Assembly: GCF_001927285.1 (NCBI RefSeq)
Contig: NZ_MSIG01000007.1
Coordinates: 186,001-250,000 of the forward strand
Reading direction: 5' to 3'
Source: Mongoliimonas terrestris
GTDB taxonomy: Bacteria; Pseudomonadota; Alphaproteobacteria; Rhizobiales; Pleomorphomonadaceae
Length of the DNA stretch: 64,000 nucleotides
Both the position numbers and the translations under genes were made by a program. The notes beneath the pieces are model-generated. The model made no database searches. It was not told the DNA's origin and saw only the letters and a list, made by a program, of their open reading frames with translations. Below are positions 46,343 through 57,420 of the stretch, piece by piece. The stretch's first letter is position 1; each line of letters starts with the position of its first letter.

Positions 46343-48058
<1,716 letters not shown>

Positions 48059-48067
48059 ACTGGAAGC

Positions 48068-48559
48068 ATGGCCAAGCCGCTCGAAAAACCGATACGGCCC
48101 GACCTCTACGAGGAGGACTTTTTCGCCTGGACGCAGGATCAGGCGGCGAAGCTGCGCGCCCGCACGCACAACGACGTCGACTGGGACAATCTCGCGGAGG
48201 AGATCGAGAGTTTGGGCCGTTCGCAAAAGCGCGAAATTCGCAGCCGGCTGATCAAGCTCCTCGCTCATCTGCTCAAGTGGGAGCATCAGCCTGAACGGCG
48301 TTCGATGAGTTGGCAGACCACGATCGGCGAGATGCGAACGCACATCGACGGCCTCATCGAGGACAGCCCCAGCCTCGCCGCGTTTCCGGAGAACGTGATC
48401 GATCAGGCCTATGCCACGGCCCGCCGGGAGGCCGCCGAGGAGATGCGCCGCGATCTGCGGACGCTTCCCGATCGATGCCCTTATGACGTCCGGGATGTTC
48501 TCTACTATGGATTCATGCCGGGCCAGCCCTGGTCCCCCGACGATCTCGTTCTGGACTGA
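48068..48559 (+). CDS. DUF29-family protein inside the urease operon
   Basis: A 163-residue DUF29 protein: 'LYEEDFFAWTQDQAAKLRAR' (about 13-32), 'DWDNLAEEIESLGRSQKREI' (about 38-57), 'LIKLLAHLLKWEHQPERRS' and 'SWQTTIGEMRTHI', then 'YARREAAEEM'-like helix and 'PYDVRDVLYYGFMPG'. All-helical, no known role. Nine bases after ureC and 15 before ureE, so cotranscribed. DUF29 genes are typically scattered, sometimes multicopy accessory genes. Its presence here may be an insertion tolerated by the operon. Confidence 0.92.
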   Translation: MAKPLEKPIRPDLYEEDFFAWTQDQAAKLRARTHNDVDWDNLAEEIESLGRSQKREIRSRLIKLLAHLLKWEHQPERRSMSWQTTIGEMRTHIDGLIEDSPSLAAFPENVIDQAYATARREAAEEMRRDLRTLPDRCPYDVRDVLYYGFMPGQPWSPDDLVLD

Positions 48560-48574
48560 CCACAGGACATTGTC

Positions 48575-49225
48575 ATGATCACCGCCACCCGCATACTCCC
48601 CGCCGGCACCTGGTCCGGCGAACCGGCCGACCGTCTCGTGCTGGAACGCGACGACCGGCACCGCCGCCGTCTCGTCATGCGCTGCCTGGAGAAGACCGTC
48701 TTCCTCCTGAACCTCCCCGAGGCGCAGGTGATGAAGGAGGGCGATGCGCTCGAGTTGGAGGACGGCCGGCTGATCGCCGTGGTGGCCAAGCCCGAGCGGC
48801 TCCTGGAGGTGACGGCCGACGACGCCGGGCATCTGGTGCGCATCGCCTGGCACCTCGGCAACCGGCACCTGCCGACCCAGCTGATGGGCGACCGGCTGCG
48901 CATCCGCGAGGATCACGTGATCGAGGACATGCTCGTGAAGCTCGGCGCCCGGGTGGCGCACGTCTCGGCCGCCTTCGATCCGGAAGGCGGCGCCTACGGC
49001 CACGGGACGGTGCAGGGTCACGACCACGGTCCCGCTCACGGACACGATCAGGCGCTCGACCATGGGCACATCCACGACCATCGTCATGACCATGACCATG
49101 ACCATGCCCACGACCACGACCACGGGGATGCCCCTACCCACGTCCATGGCGACGCCTGCGGATGCGGCCACGACCATTCCCATGACCACGGCCACGCGCA
49201 CGACCATGGTCACAAGCATGGCTGA
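48575..49225 (+). CDS. ureE: Urease accessory protein UreE, nickel carrier with long His tail
   Basis: A 216-residue UreE. The N-terminal domain ('DRLVLERDDRHRRRLVMRC', 'LLNLPEAQVMKEGDALELED') and metal domain ('RIAWHLGNRHLPTQLMGDRL', 'IREDHVIEDMLVKLGA') are complete. A C-terminal tail of about 75 residues (about 140-216) is mostly His-Asp/His-Gly pairs with one CGCG element, able to bind many nickel ions. The DNA is nearly repetitive (multiples of CCATGA). The stop overlaps the ureF start by eight bases. Confidence 0.96.
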   Translation: MITATRILPAGTWSGEPADRLVLERDDRHRRRLVMRCLEKTVFLLNLPEAQVMKEGDALELEDGRLIAVVAKPERLLEVTADDAGHLVRIAWHLGNRHLPTQLMGDRLRIREDHVIEDMLVKLGARVAHVSAAFDPEGGAYGHGTVQGHDHGPAHGHDQALDHGHIHDHRHDHDHDHAHDHDHGDAPTHVHGDACGCGHDHSHDHGHAHDHGHKHG

Positions 49226-49957
49226 CGGCTCCGCCGCCGCCGAACCACGCTGCACCGGCGACGACGAGGACCGCGCGCCCGACGGGGCGGCGCTCGTGCG
49301 GCTGATGACATGGCTGTCGCCGGCCTTCCCGGTAGGCGCTTTCACCTACAGCCACGGCCTGGAATGGGCGATCGAGGACGGCACCGTCACCAACGCGGCC
49401 AGCCTTGAGGCGTGGATCGGGTCCGTGCTCCGCCACGGCGCCGGGCGGACCGACGCGGTCCTCCTCGCCGAGGCCTGGCGGGCGACGCGCGTGCGGGACA
49501 CCCTGCGCCTGACGGACGCCGCCGACCTCGCCTTCGCGCTGCAGCCCTCCCGCGAGCGGCGGCTGGAGGCGGGTGCCCAGGGCAAGGCCTTCGTGACCGC
49601 CGTCGCCGCCACCTGGGAGGCGCCGACCCTGTCCGCGCTCGCCGACGATCTGGCGCCGACGCCGGTCGCCTATGCGGTCGCGGTCGGCGTCGCCGGCGCC
49701 GACCACGCCATCCCGCTCGGCGCCCTCCTGGAGGCCCACCTCACCGCCTTCGTGGCCAATCTCGTCTCGGCGGCGGTCCGCGCCGTGCCGCTCGGCCAGA
49801 CCGACGGCCAGCGCGTGATCCGCGCGCTCACCGGCGTCGTCGCCGAGACCGCCGGCGAAGCCCGCGCGGCCGCCCCGGACGACGTCGGCGGCGCGGCGCT
49901 GCGGGCCGACATCGCGTCCATGAAACACGAAACCCAGTACACGAGGCTGTTCCGCTC

Positions 49958-49961
<4 letters not shown>
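49218..49961 (+). CDS. ureF: Urease accessory protein UreF
   Basis: A 247-residue all-helical UreF. '[20 protein letters not shown]' then '[12 protein letters not shown]' (about 26-57) is the signature; '[15 protein letters not shown]' and '[17 protein letters not shown]' follow, ending '[18 protein letters not shown]'. UreF gates GTP hydrolysis by UreG in the UreDFG complex. The start at 49218 follows the His tail of ureE; the open frame upstream of it is only the shifted reading of that tail. Overlaps ureG by four bases. Confidence 0.95.
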
Positions 49962-50593
<632 letters not shown>

Positions 50594-50747
50594 CGCGGTC
50601 CGTCACCACGGCCTGACCCACGTCGGCGACAATCCACACTTGTCGGATGAATGCCCGCTTGTCGGACGAGGGTGCCGGGGGTAGGCAGGGGGCGTGACGG
50701 TGTTCCGCCGTCGTCCTCTCCACGATCGGCAGACCGTCCCCCGTCCC

Positions 50748-51695
50748 ATGTCCGAGATCGCCCTCGACGTCCTTCCCATCTTCGTGCTCATCGCGATCGG
50801 CTGGCTCGCGGTGACGGTGAAGCTCCTCAAGGCCGATGTGGGCGATGCGCTCAGCGACTTCGTCTTCAAGATCGCCGTGCCGGTCCTCCTCTTCCGCACC
50901 GTTGCCCGCGCCGACTTCCACGGCGCCTCGCCCTGGGGGCTCTGGATCGCCTACTTCTTCGGCGTGCTCGTCACCTGGACGGTCGGCCACCTGATCGCCA
51001 CCCGGGTGTTCAAGCGCGACACCCGGCTCGGCGTGGTGGCGGGCGTGTCGTCGGCCTTCGCCAACAACGTCTTCATCGGCCTGCCGCTGGTCGATCGGGT
51101 GCTCGACGACGAGGGCGTCGTCGCGCTCTCCATCCTGCTTTCCGTCCATCTGCCGGTGATGATGGTGGCCGGCACGCTCATGATGGAGCGGGCCGAGCGG
51201 AAGGTGGAGGGCAAGCCCGGGCGCGGGCTCCTCGCCATCCTCGCCCAGGTCGGCCGCAACCTCATCCGCAATCCGCTGGTGATCGGCCTCGTCGCCGGCT
51301 CCCTCTTCCGCCTCACCGGATTGTCAACGGGCGGCGCCCCCGGGATCGTCATCGACCAGATCGCCGGCATCGCCGGTCCGGCGGCGCTTCTCTCCATGGG
51401 CATGGCGGTGAAGAAATACGGCTTCTCCGGCCACGTGGGGCCGGCCGTCACCCTGTCGGCGCTGAAGCTCGTGCTGATGCCCGCCTGCGTCTTCCTGGCG
51501 GCGCATCTCCTCGGCCTGCCGCCCACCTGGACGGCCGCCATCGTGCTCACCTCCGCGGTGCCGACCGGCGTCAACGCCTACCTGATCGCCAGCCATTTCG
51601 GCGTCGGCCACGGCCTCGCCTCGTCGGTGATCACGCTGACGACGGCGCTCGGGGCGATCACCGTCACCGCCTGGGCGCTGGCGCTCGGCCTGTGA
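50748..51695 (+). CDS. AEC-family (auxin efflux carrier type) transporter
   Basis: A 315-residue inner-membrane protein with about ten hydrophobic segments. It has the AEC-family pattern: 'LPIFVLIAIGWLAVTVKLLK' start, 'VSSAFANNVFIGLPLVDRVL' (about 96-115, conserved Asn/Gly segment) and 'SAVPTGVNAYLIASHFGVG' (about 270-288). The ATG is chosen because the family start MSEIALDVLPIF follows it; an upstream GTG adds 18 residues of low value. Lies 154 bases after ureG on the same strand. Cargo unknown; organic acids are typical. Confidence 0.9.
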   Translation: MSEIALDVLPIFVLIAIGWLAVTVKLLKADVGDALSDFVFKIAVPVLLFRTVARADFHGASPWGLWIAYFFGVLVTWTVGHLIATRVFKRDTRLGVVAGVSSAFANNVFIGLPLVDRVLDDEGVVALSILLSVHLPVMMVAGTLMMERAERKVEGKPGRGLLAILAQVGRNLIRNPLVIGLVAGSLFRLTGLSTGGAPGIVIDQIAGIAGPAALLSMGMAVKKYGFSGHVGPAVTLSALKLVLMPACVFLAAHLLGLPPTWTAAIVLTSAVPTGVNAYLIASHFGVGHGLASSVITLTTALGAITVTAWALALGL

Positions 51696-51804
51696 GCCTG
51701 ATCGGGGCAGACCCGTTCCGTCGGGGCTTGCAGCCCACACCGGGTTCGGCGACGGTGCATCAAGCATCAGACCCGCACCCGTCCGCGCCCCGCGAGGTGA
51801 CCCG

Positions 51805-53172
51805 TTGAGCCAACCCTATGCCGACCGGCGGGGCGTGATCGGCTGGATCCTGTTCGACCCGGCCACCCAGCCCTTCTTCACCCTCATCACCACCTTCGTG
51901 TTCGCGCCCTATTTCGCCGCCGCCGTCGCGCCGACACCGGCCGCCGGGCAGGCGCTCTGGGGCTATGCGACGGCGGCGGCCGGCCTCACCATCGCGCTCA
52001 CCGCCCCCATGCTCGGCGCCATCGCCGACGAGACCGGCCGGCGCAAGCCCTTCATCGCGCTCTTCGGCGGTCTGATGGCGCTCGCCTCCGCCGGGCTCTG
52101 GCTGGTCGAGCCCGGACGGGCCGACCTCGTACCCCTGGCGCTCGTGCTCTTCGCCCTTGGCACCATCGGGGCGGAATATGCCATCATTTTCAACAACGCC
52201 ATGATGACCCGCATCGTGCCGCCCGAGCGGCTCGGGCGCCTCTCCGGCACCGGTTGGGCGGCGGGTTTTGCCGGCGGCCTTCTGTCGCTGGTCTTCGTGC
52301 TCGGCTTCCTGGCGGCCGATCCGGAGACCGGGCGCACCCTCGTCGGCCTGGAGCCGCTGTTCGGCCTCGACCCGGCCGCCCGCGAGGGCGACCGGGCGGC
52401 CGGGCCTCTCACGGCGCTCTGGTTCGCGGTGCTGGTGCTGCCGCTCCTCCTCTTCACGCCCGACGGGCGCGGCGGCACGGGGGTGCCCATCCTCGCCGCG
52501 GTTCGCGGCGCCTTCGCGTCCCTGAAGGAAACGCTTTCGCGGCTGAAGCATCGGCCCGGCATGGGGCGCTTTCTCATCGCCAACATGATCTACACGGACG
52601 GTCTCGTCGCCCTCTTCGCCTTCGGCGGTGTCTACGCGGCCGGCACCTTTGGCTGGGGCACCATCGAGATCGGCCTCTTCGGCATCCTTCTCACCATCAC
52701 CGGCACGGTGGGCGCCTTCGTGGGCGGCCGGCTCGACGACCGGTTCGGGTCGAAGCGGGTGGTGCTCGGCGCGCTCGCCCTCCTCACCGCCTGCTCCATC
52801 GCCATCCTCACCGTGGACGCCACCCACATCTTCCTTGTGGTGGAGACGGTCGGCCCGGCGCCCGGCGACGGGCTCTACGCCACCTGGCCAGAACGGGTCT
52901 ACATGGTGTTCGGGGCGCTCATCGGCCTTGCGGTCGGGCCGGTGCAGGCAGCCTCGCGCACGCTGCTCTGCCGGCTGGCGCCGGAAGGGGAGACCGGCCG
53001 CTTCTTCGGGCTCTTCGCCCTCACCGGCAAGATCACCAGCTTCGCCGGGCCGCTTCTCGTCGGCATCGCCACCGACCTGACCGACAGCCAGCGCATGGGC
53101 GTCGTCCCGCTCGTGGTCTTCTTCCTCGTCGGCGCCTTCCTGCTCTCCGGCGTCCGCGTGCCGGCGCGCTGA
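51805..53172 (+). CDS. MFS transporter, UMF1 family
   Basis: A 455-residue transporter with about 12 membrane segments. 'RRGVIGWILFDPATQPFFTL' (about 8-27), 'APMLGAIADETGRRKPFI' (the MFS loop 2-3 motif, about 68-85) and 'RLSGTGWAAGFAGGLLSLV' are typical of the UMF1/Atg22-like MFS group. The start is a TTG; GAGGTGA lies about ten bases upstream. Cargo unknown. Convergent with the TusA gene. Confidence 0.9.
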   Translation: MSQPYADRRGVIGWILFDPATQPFFTLITTFVFAPYFAAAVAPTPAAGQALWGYATAAAGLTIALTAPMLGAIADETGRRKPFIALFGGLMALASAGLWLVEPGRADLVPLALVLFALGTIGAEYAIIFNNAMMTRIVPPERLGRLSGTGWAAGFAGGLLSLVFVLGFLAADPETGRTLVGLEPLFGLDPAAREGDRAAGPLTALWFAVLVLPLLLFTPDGRGGTGVPILAAVRGAFASLKETLSRLKHRPGMGRFLIANMIYTDGLVALFAFGGVYAAGTFGWGTIEIGLFGILLTITGTVGAFVGGRLDDRFGSKRVVLGALALLTACSIAILTVDATHIFLVVETVGPAPGDGLYATWPERVYMVFGALIGLAVGPVQAASRTLLCRLAPEGETGRFFGLFALTGKITSFAGPLLVGIATDLTDSQRMGVVPLVVFFLVGAFLLSGVRVPAR

Positions 53173-53223
53173 CAGGGACTGTCATACCAAGCCGGCCTTC
53201 ACGAGCCAGGTATCAGCGACCGT

Positions 53224-53490
53224 TCAGGCCCGCTCGATCAGGAAGCGCAGCACCGGGCCGTCCGTGGCCCGGCCGACCAGCCGATGGCCGGCCTCTGTGC
53301 AGAAGTGCGGCATGTCGATCGCCGCCATGGGGTCCGTCGCCTCCACCAGCAGCCGGGCGCCGGGCGCCATGCGGGCCAGCGCCCGCCGGGTCTTCAACAC
53401 GGGGAGGGGGCAGTTGAGGCCCTTCAGGTCGAGCCGGACGGCGCCCGGATCGTCGATCCCGCCGTCGCTCGACGAAGGCCTGAGCGGCAC
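53224..53490 (-). CDS. TusA-family sulfur carrier
   Basis: An 88-residue protein. The SirA/TusA core 'RLDLKGLNCPLPVLKTRRAL' (about 23-42) has the active Cys in NCPLP, followed by 'VEATDPMAAIDMPHFCTEAG'. Start is a GTG eight bases after the stop of a small membrane-protein gene; the first 20 residues are less conserved. TusA proteins carry persulfide sulfur for tRNA or cofactor synthesis. Its place at the end of a copper-delivery operon is unusual; it may help make thiolated or copper-site components. Confidence 0.86.
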   Translation of the reverse strand: MPLRPSSSDGGIDDPGAVRLDLKGLNCPLPVLKTRRALARMAPGARLLVEATDPMAAIDMPHFCTEAGHRLVGRATDGPVLRFLIERA

Positions 53491-53498
53491 CTGTCCGC

Positions 53499-53666
53499 TC
53501 AAGGCAGAACCGAGCGGCAGAGATCGATCACCGCCGCGAGTGTGGCGGACGGGTCGACCGAGAGGGCCACCCCCACCAGGATGACCGAGAGGGGCAGCAT
53601 CACCGAGAGCACGAGGTCGCTGCGCCGGGCGGTCGGCGGCATGTCGGGGGCGGGTTCGCGTCTCAT
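53499..53666 (-). CDS. 55-residue single-pass membrane protein
   Basis: Reading ATG to TGA on the minus strand gives a 55-residue protein: MRREPAPDMPPTARRSDL, then a hydrophobic stretch from 'VLSVMLPLSVILVGVALSV' to about residue 37, and 'AAVIDLCRSVLP' at the end with one Cys. One membrane helix with a basic N-terminus (inside). Sits between another tiny membrane protein and the TusA gene on the same strand. No family recognised; too short for most automatic calls. Confidence 0.65.
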   Translation of the reverse strand: MRREPAPDMPPTARRSDLVLSVMLPLSVILVGVALSVDPSATLAAVIDLCRSVLP

Positions 53667-53715
53667 GACACACCTTGCGGATGGACGGAGAGGGGATGGC
53701 TTACGGGCCTCGATC

Positions 53716-53943
53716 CTAGAGGCAGCCGGCGATGCCGGCGATCAGCCGCGCCGCGAAGGCCGCCTCCCCGTAGGCGAGATTGAGGAGCACCGCCCCGACG
53801 GCCGCGGCCGACATCAGACCGACGCCGCCCCACACGATCGCGCGCTCCACGACGCGCGGCATGGCCGGCGTCGCGGCGCTGTCCAGGGCGGGCGACGTAT
53901 CGACCGGCTGCTGGCCGTATGCCTGCGGCAAAGGGGCGGACAT
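53716..53943 (-). CDS. 75-residue membrane protein of the copper operon
   Basis: A 75-residue protein with a soluble Pro/Ala-rich N-terminal half (about 1-32) and a hydrophobic part 'AIVWGGVGLMSAAAVGAVLL' (about 35-54), plus a second short hydrophobic C-terminus ending in Cys (IAGIAGCL). No family recognised. 31 bases after the Sco stop and 49 before the next small gene. Probably a small inner-membrane helper of the copper or oxidase assembly genes around it; this is inferred from position only. Confidence 0.65.
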   Translation of the reverse strand: MSAPLPQAYGQQPVDTSPALDSAATPAMPRVVERAIVWGGVGLMSAAAVGAVLLNLAYGEAAFAARLIAGIAGCL

Positions 53944-53974
53944 CTGGAGATCCTTTGGAAACCGACGGCCGATT

Positions 53975-54595
53975 TTAGCCCGTTCCGGCGTCTTCCACCA
54001 GCCGGCGCAGCTTGGCGATCGCGTCGGCCTGGGGCTCGCCGTAGGAGATGGTCCCGCGGAAGCGTCCGTCCGGACCCATCAGATAGACGGCGGCCGTATG
54101 GTCCATGGTGTAGTCGTCGCCGCTCTCCGACGGCACCTTGCGGCGGTAGACCCGATACTTGGCAACCACGTCGGCGATCTGGGCCTCGGTCCCGGTGAGG
54201 CCCGTCACCCGATCGGAGAAGGACGCGATATAGCTTTTCAGGGCCTCAGGCGTGTCGCGCTCCGGGTCCACGGTGACGAAGAGCACCGCCAGATCGTCCG
54301 CCGCCGGTCCGAGGTCCTGAAGCGCCACGGTCAGCTCGGCGAGGGTCGTCGGACAGACATCCGGGCAGTGGGTGAAGCCGAAGAAGATGGCGTAGGGCCG
54401 GCCGGCCACCATCGCCTCTGTCACCGGCTCGCCGTCCTGGTTGACCAGCGTGAACGGACCGCCGACGGCCGCCTCGCCCGTCGACGTGACGGCGGCGGGA
54501 CCCTGGCCCATCTGGCCCATGACGACGAGCCAGCCGGTGACGCCCGCCAGCACGACGACGAGGCCCCAGGTGGCGATCCGTACCCACTTGATCAT
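53975..54595 (-). CDS. Sco1/SenC copper chaperone
   Basis: A 206-residue membrane-anchored thioredoxin-fold protein. An N-terminal helix (about 8-27) anchors it. The copper site CPDVC lies in 'FFGFTHCPDVCPTTLAELTV' (about 70-90) and the distal His in 'DYTMDHTAAVYLMGPDG'. Sco proteins insert copper into the CuA site of cytochrome c oxidase. Follows the PCuAC gene by two bases. Confidence 0.95.
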   Translation of the reverse strand: MIKWVRIATWGLVVVLAGVTGWLVVMGQMGQGPAAVTSTGEAAVGGPFTLVNQDGEPVTEAMVAGRPYAIFFGFTHCPDVCPTTLAELTVALQDLGPAADDLAVLFVTVDPERDTPEALKSYIASFSDRVTGLTGTEAQIADVVAKYRVYRRKVPSESGDDYTMDHTAAVYLMGPDGRFRGTISYGEPQADAIAKLRRLVEDAGTG

Positions 54596-54597
54596 GG

Positions 54598-55110
54598 TCA
54601 GCTCTTCTTTTCGGTCCGCATCAGCCCCACGTCCCAGACGACCGCCTTCACGGTGGTCGAGGTGCCGTCCTTGAAGGCGAGGGTGATGTCATAGGCATTG
54701 CCGACCCGCAGCATCTGCGTCAGGCCGAGGAACATGATATGGGGGCCGCCGGGCTTTAGTTCGAGTTCGCCGCCGGGCGGCACCGCCAGGCTCTCCACCG
54801 GCCGCATCTGCATGTAACCGTCCACCACCTTCATCACATGCAGTTCGGTGCGCTGCGCGAACGGCACGCTGCCGCCGGTGAGTTCGATGGGCGTGGTGCC
54901 ATGGTTGCGGAGCACCATATAGCCGGCGCCCACCTTGCCGCCGGGCGGGGTCGCCCGGGACCAGGGCGCCACGATCTCCAGGTCGCCGACGCGCACGGAC
55001 GGCAGTTCCACCGGCGCTTCCTGGATGGACTGGGCCGGAGCCGGGCCGACGGCGCCGAGGCCGAGCAGGGCCGCAAGGGCGAGGATCGCAGGTCGTCGGG
55101 TCAGGCGCAT
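54598..55110 (-). CDS. Periplasmic copper chaperone PCuAC
   Basis: A 170-residue PCu(A)C protein. A signal peptide ends near residue 27 (APA-QS). The copper ligands follow the H-M...M...H-x-M pattern: 'RTELHVMKVVDGYMQMRPVE' (about 88-107) and 'GGPHIMFLGLTQML' (about 125-138). Delivers Cu(I) with Sco to cytochrome oxidase. First gene of the copper operon, divergent from the acyl-CoA synthetase, with 379 bases between starts. Confidence 0.95.
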   Translation of the reverse strand: MRLTRRPAILALAALLGLGAVGPAPAQSIQEAPVELPSVRVGDLEIVAPWSRATPPGGKVGAGYMVLRNHGTTPIELTGGSVPFAQRTELHVMKVVDGYMQMRPVESLAVPPGGELELKPGGPHIMFLGLTQMLRVGNAYDITLAFKDGTSTTVKAVVWDVGLMRTEKKS

Positions 55111-55489
55111 GGTCTCGTGTTTCCTCCACAGGTCGTTCAAGATAGGGCGCGCTTCGGGCGGCGCGCCTCGTCGAGGGCAGGATTTTCGATCCGGCCGGGG
55201 GCGCCGCAGGTGCCGGCGCGCCGTCGTCGCGCCTGGCTGTCCACGATCCCGGCGGCTCTTTCCATCCGGCCGCCCGTCGCACACATAAACGGTCGGCAGG
55301 CGGAAATCACCCGCTCCCTGGGCGCGGATGTTCACACTTGCATGGTCGGCGACAAGGCGGCATGTTGACGCTTACGTTCACGTCACGTCGAGAGGGCGGG
55401 CGTGCAGGAGGATGGACCGGTCCAGGTTCCGCTTGCGCGGCACGGGCCGGCAAGAGGCCGCGCGAGACGGCCCGGGGAGGGTTCGGCAG
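55111..55489. other. Divergent intergenic region, copper operon / acyl-CoA synthetase
   Basis: About 380 bases with no gene. It holds the divergent promoters and, at 55366-55385, a palindromic operator-like sequence. No other element is evident. Confidence 0.5.
55366..55385. promoter_or_regulatory. Palindromic operator-like site upstream of the acyl-CoA synthetase
   Basis: TGACGCTTACGTTCACGTCA has perfect TGACG/CGTCA ends and an internal ACGT-rich core, partly overlapping a possible TTGACG -35. It resembles the ACGT-containing operators of MerR-type (LiuR-like) regulators of fatty and branched-chain acid breakdown. About 105 bases upstream of the synthetase start. Regulator not in the window. 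Confidence 0.45.
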
Positions 55490-57286
55490 ATGAGTGTTGT
55501 CGCGCGTGCCAGAAGCGAATTCGCCTATGCGTCCGGATTCGTCCGCATGCTGGGCCGGGTGACCCCGGTCGCCAAAGCACGGGACCGGGTCTGGCCGGAC
55601 GTGGTGGCGGACCTCGCCGCCCGCTTCGGGGACCGCCCGGCGCTGATCTCCGAGGAGGAGAGCCTCACCTACGCGGACTATCATCGGCGCGGCAACCGCT
55701 ATGCCCGCTGGGCCATGGCGCACGGCGTGAAGAAGGGCGACTGCGTGGCCCTTTTCATGGCGAACCGGGCCGAGTATCTGGCGATCTGGCTCGGCATCGC
55801 CCGCGCGGGCGGCGTGGTCGCCCTGGTCAACACCAACCTCACCGGCCCGTCGCTCGCCCACTGTGTCAACATCGTCGCGCCGAAGCACGTGATCGTCGGC
55901 AGCGATCTTGCCGCCGCCTTCGCCACCGCGCGCCCGGCCATCACCGGCGCACCGACCGTCTGGTCGCACGGACCGTCCGAGGCCGGCGAGCGCCTGGACC
56001 TTCTGATCGAGCGCACGGACGATGCCGACATCCCGGCGGGCGAGCGCCCGGCCCTCACCATCGAGGACCGCTGCCTCTTCATCTACACCTCCGGCACCAC
56101 CGGTCTGCCGAAGGCCGCCAACATCAACCACTACCGGGTCCAGGCGATCATGAACGGCTTCTCCGCCGCCATGAACGCCACCAAGGACGACCGCATGTAC
56201 GTGGCGCTGCCGCTCTACCACACGTCCGGCGGCGTGCTGGCCGTCGGCACGGTGTTGACGGTCGGCGGATCGGTGGTGATCGCCCGCAAATTCTCCGCCG
56301 GCCGCTTCTGGGACGACATCGCCGGCTACAAGTGCACTTTGTTTCAATACATCGGCGAACTTTGCCGCTACCTCGTCAACTCGCCGCCGCATCCGAAGGA
56401 GCGCCAGCACGCCATCCGCCTCGCCAGCGGCAATGGCCTGAGGCCCGACATCTGGGTGCCGTTCCAGAGCCGGTTCGGCATTCCGAAGATCCTGGAGTGG
56501 TATGCGGCGACCGAGGGCAACGCGGCGATCTTCAATTTCGACGACCGTCCGGGCTCCATCGGCCGCGTGCCGCGGTGGATCCGGCACCGCTTTCCGATCA
56601 AGGTGGTGCGCACCGACCTCGACACCGGCGAGATGCTGCGCGGTCCGGACGGCCGTGCGATCGAGTGCGCGCCCGACGAAGTGGGTGAGATGATCTCGGA
56701 GATCCTCAACGATCCGTCCAAGCCGGCCCAGCGCTTCGAAGGTTATGCCGACCCGGTGGCGACCGCCAAGAAGATCGCCACCGACGTTTCAACGCCCGGA
56801 GACAGGTGGTTCCGCACCGGAGATCTCGTCCGCAAGGACGCGCTCGGCTATTTCTACTTCATCGACCGCATCGGCGACACCTTCCGCTGGAAGGGCGAGA
56901 ACGTGGCGACTTCGGAGGTCTCCGAGGCGCTCGGCGTCTATCCGGGGATCGCCACGCCGAATGTCTACGGGGTCGCGGTCCCGGGGCGGGAAGGGCGGGC
57001 CGGCATGGCGGCGCTCACCTGCACCACCGACATCGACCTGGATGGCCTCTCCCGGCACCTGGACGCCCAACTGCCCGCCTACGCCAAGCCCGTCTTCCTG
57101 CGCCTCAAGTCGGACATCGAGGTGACCGGCACCTTCAAGCTTAAGAAGGTCGACCTCGTCGGCGAAGGCTTCGACCCGTCGCGTCTCGCCGATCCGGTCT
57201 TCTTCCTGCATCCGGTCGAAAAGCGCTACGTCCGCCTCGACCCGGACCTTTACGCCGCCATCGTATCGGGCGAGATACGACTTTGA
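55490..57286 (+). CDS. Long-chain acyl-CoA synthetase, FATP/VLACS type
   Basis: A 598-residue AMP-forming ligase. P-loop 'LFIYTSGTTGLPKAANINHY' (about 197-216), 'YAATEGNAAIFNFDD' (the FATP variant of the A5 motif), 'WFRTGDLVRKDALGYFYFID' (Asp of A7) and 'RIGDTFRWKGENVATSEV' (A8) are present, with the C-terminal Lys in 'TGTFKLKKVDL'. The ATG is chosen for GGGAGG about ten bases upstream. Activates long-chain fatty acids as CoA esters, coupled to uptake in FATP proteins. Confidence 0.94.
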   Translation: MSVVARARSEFAYASGFVRMLGRVTPVAKARDRVWPDVVADLAARFGDRPALISEEESLTYADYHRRGNRYARWAMAHGVKKGDCVALFMANRAEYLAIWLGIARAGGVVALVNTNLTGPSLAHCVNIVAPKHVIVGSDLAAAFATARPAITGAPTVWSHGPSEAGERLDLLIERTDDADIPAGERPALTIEDRCLFIYTSGTTGLPKAANINHYRVQAIMNGFSAAMNATKDDRMYVALPLYHTSGGVLAVGTVLTVGGSVVIARKFSAGRFWDDIAGYKCTLFQYIGELCRYLVNSPPHPKERQHAIRLASGNGLRPDIWVPFQSRFGIPKILEWYAATEGNAAIFNFDDRPGSIGRVPRWIRHRFPIKVVRTDLDTGEMLRGPDGRAIECAPDEVGEMISEILNDPSKPAQRFEGYADPVATAKKIATDVSTPGDRWFRTGDLVRKDALGYFYFIDRIGDTFRWKGENVATSEVSEALGVYPGIATPNVYGVAVPGREGRAGMAALTCTTDIDLDGLSRHLDAQLPAYAKPVFLRLKSDIEVTGTFKLKKVDLVGEGFDPSRLADPVFFLHPVEKRYVRLDPDLYAAIVSGEIRL

Positions 57287-57420
57287 AATACATGAACATT
57301 TCGGCTGACCGGCCGGCCCCGTCGCGTTCCTGCTCAGCGCCTTAAAAGGTCCAAGAGGTCGGACCCTGCCAAACTTGGTATGGTGAGCGGCGAATGACCC
57401 ATGGGGAGAAGGATGTTCCG

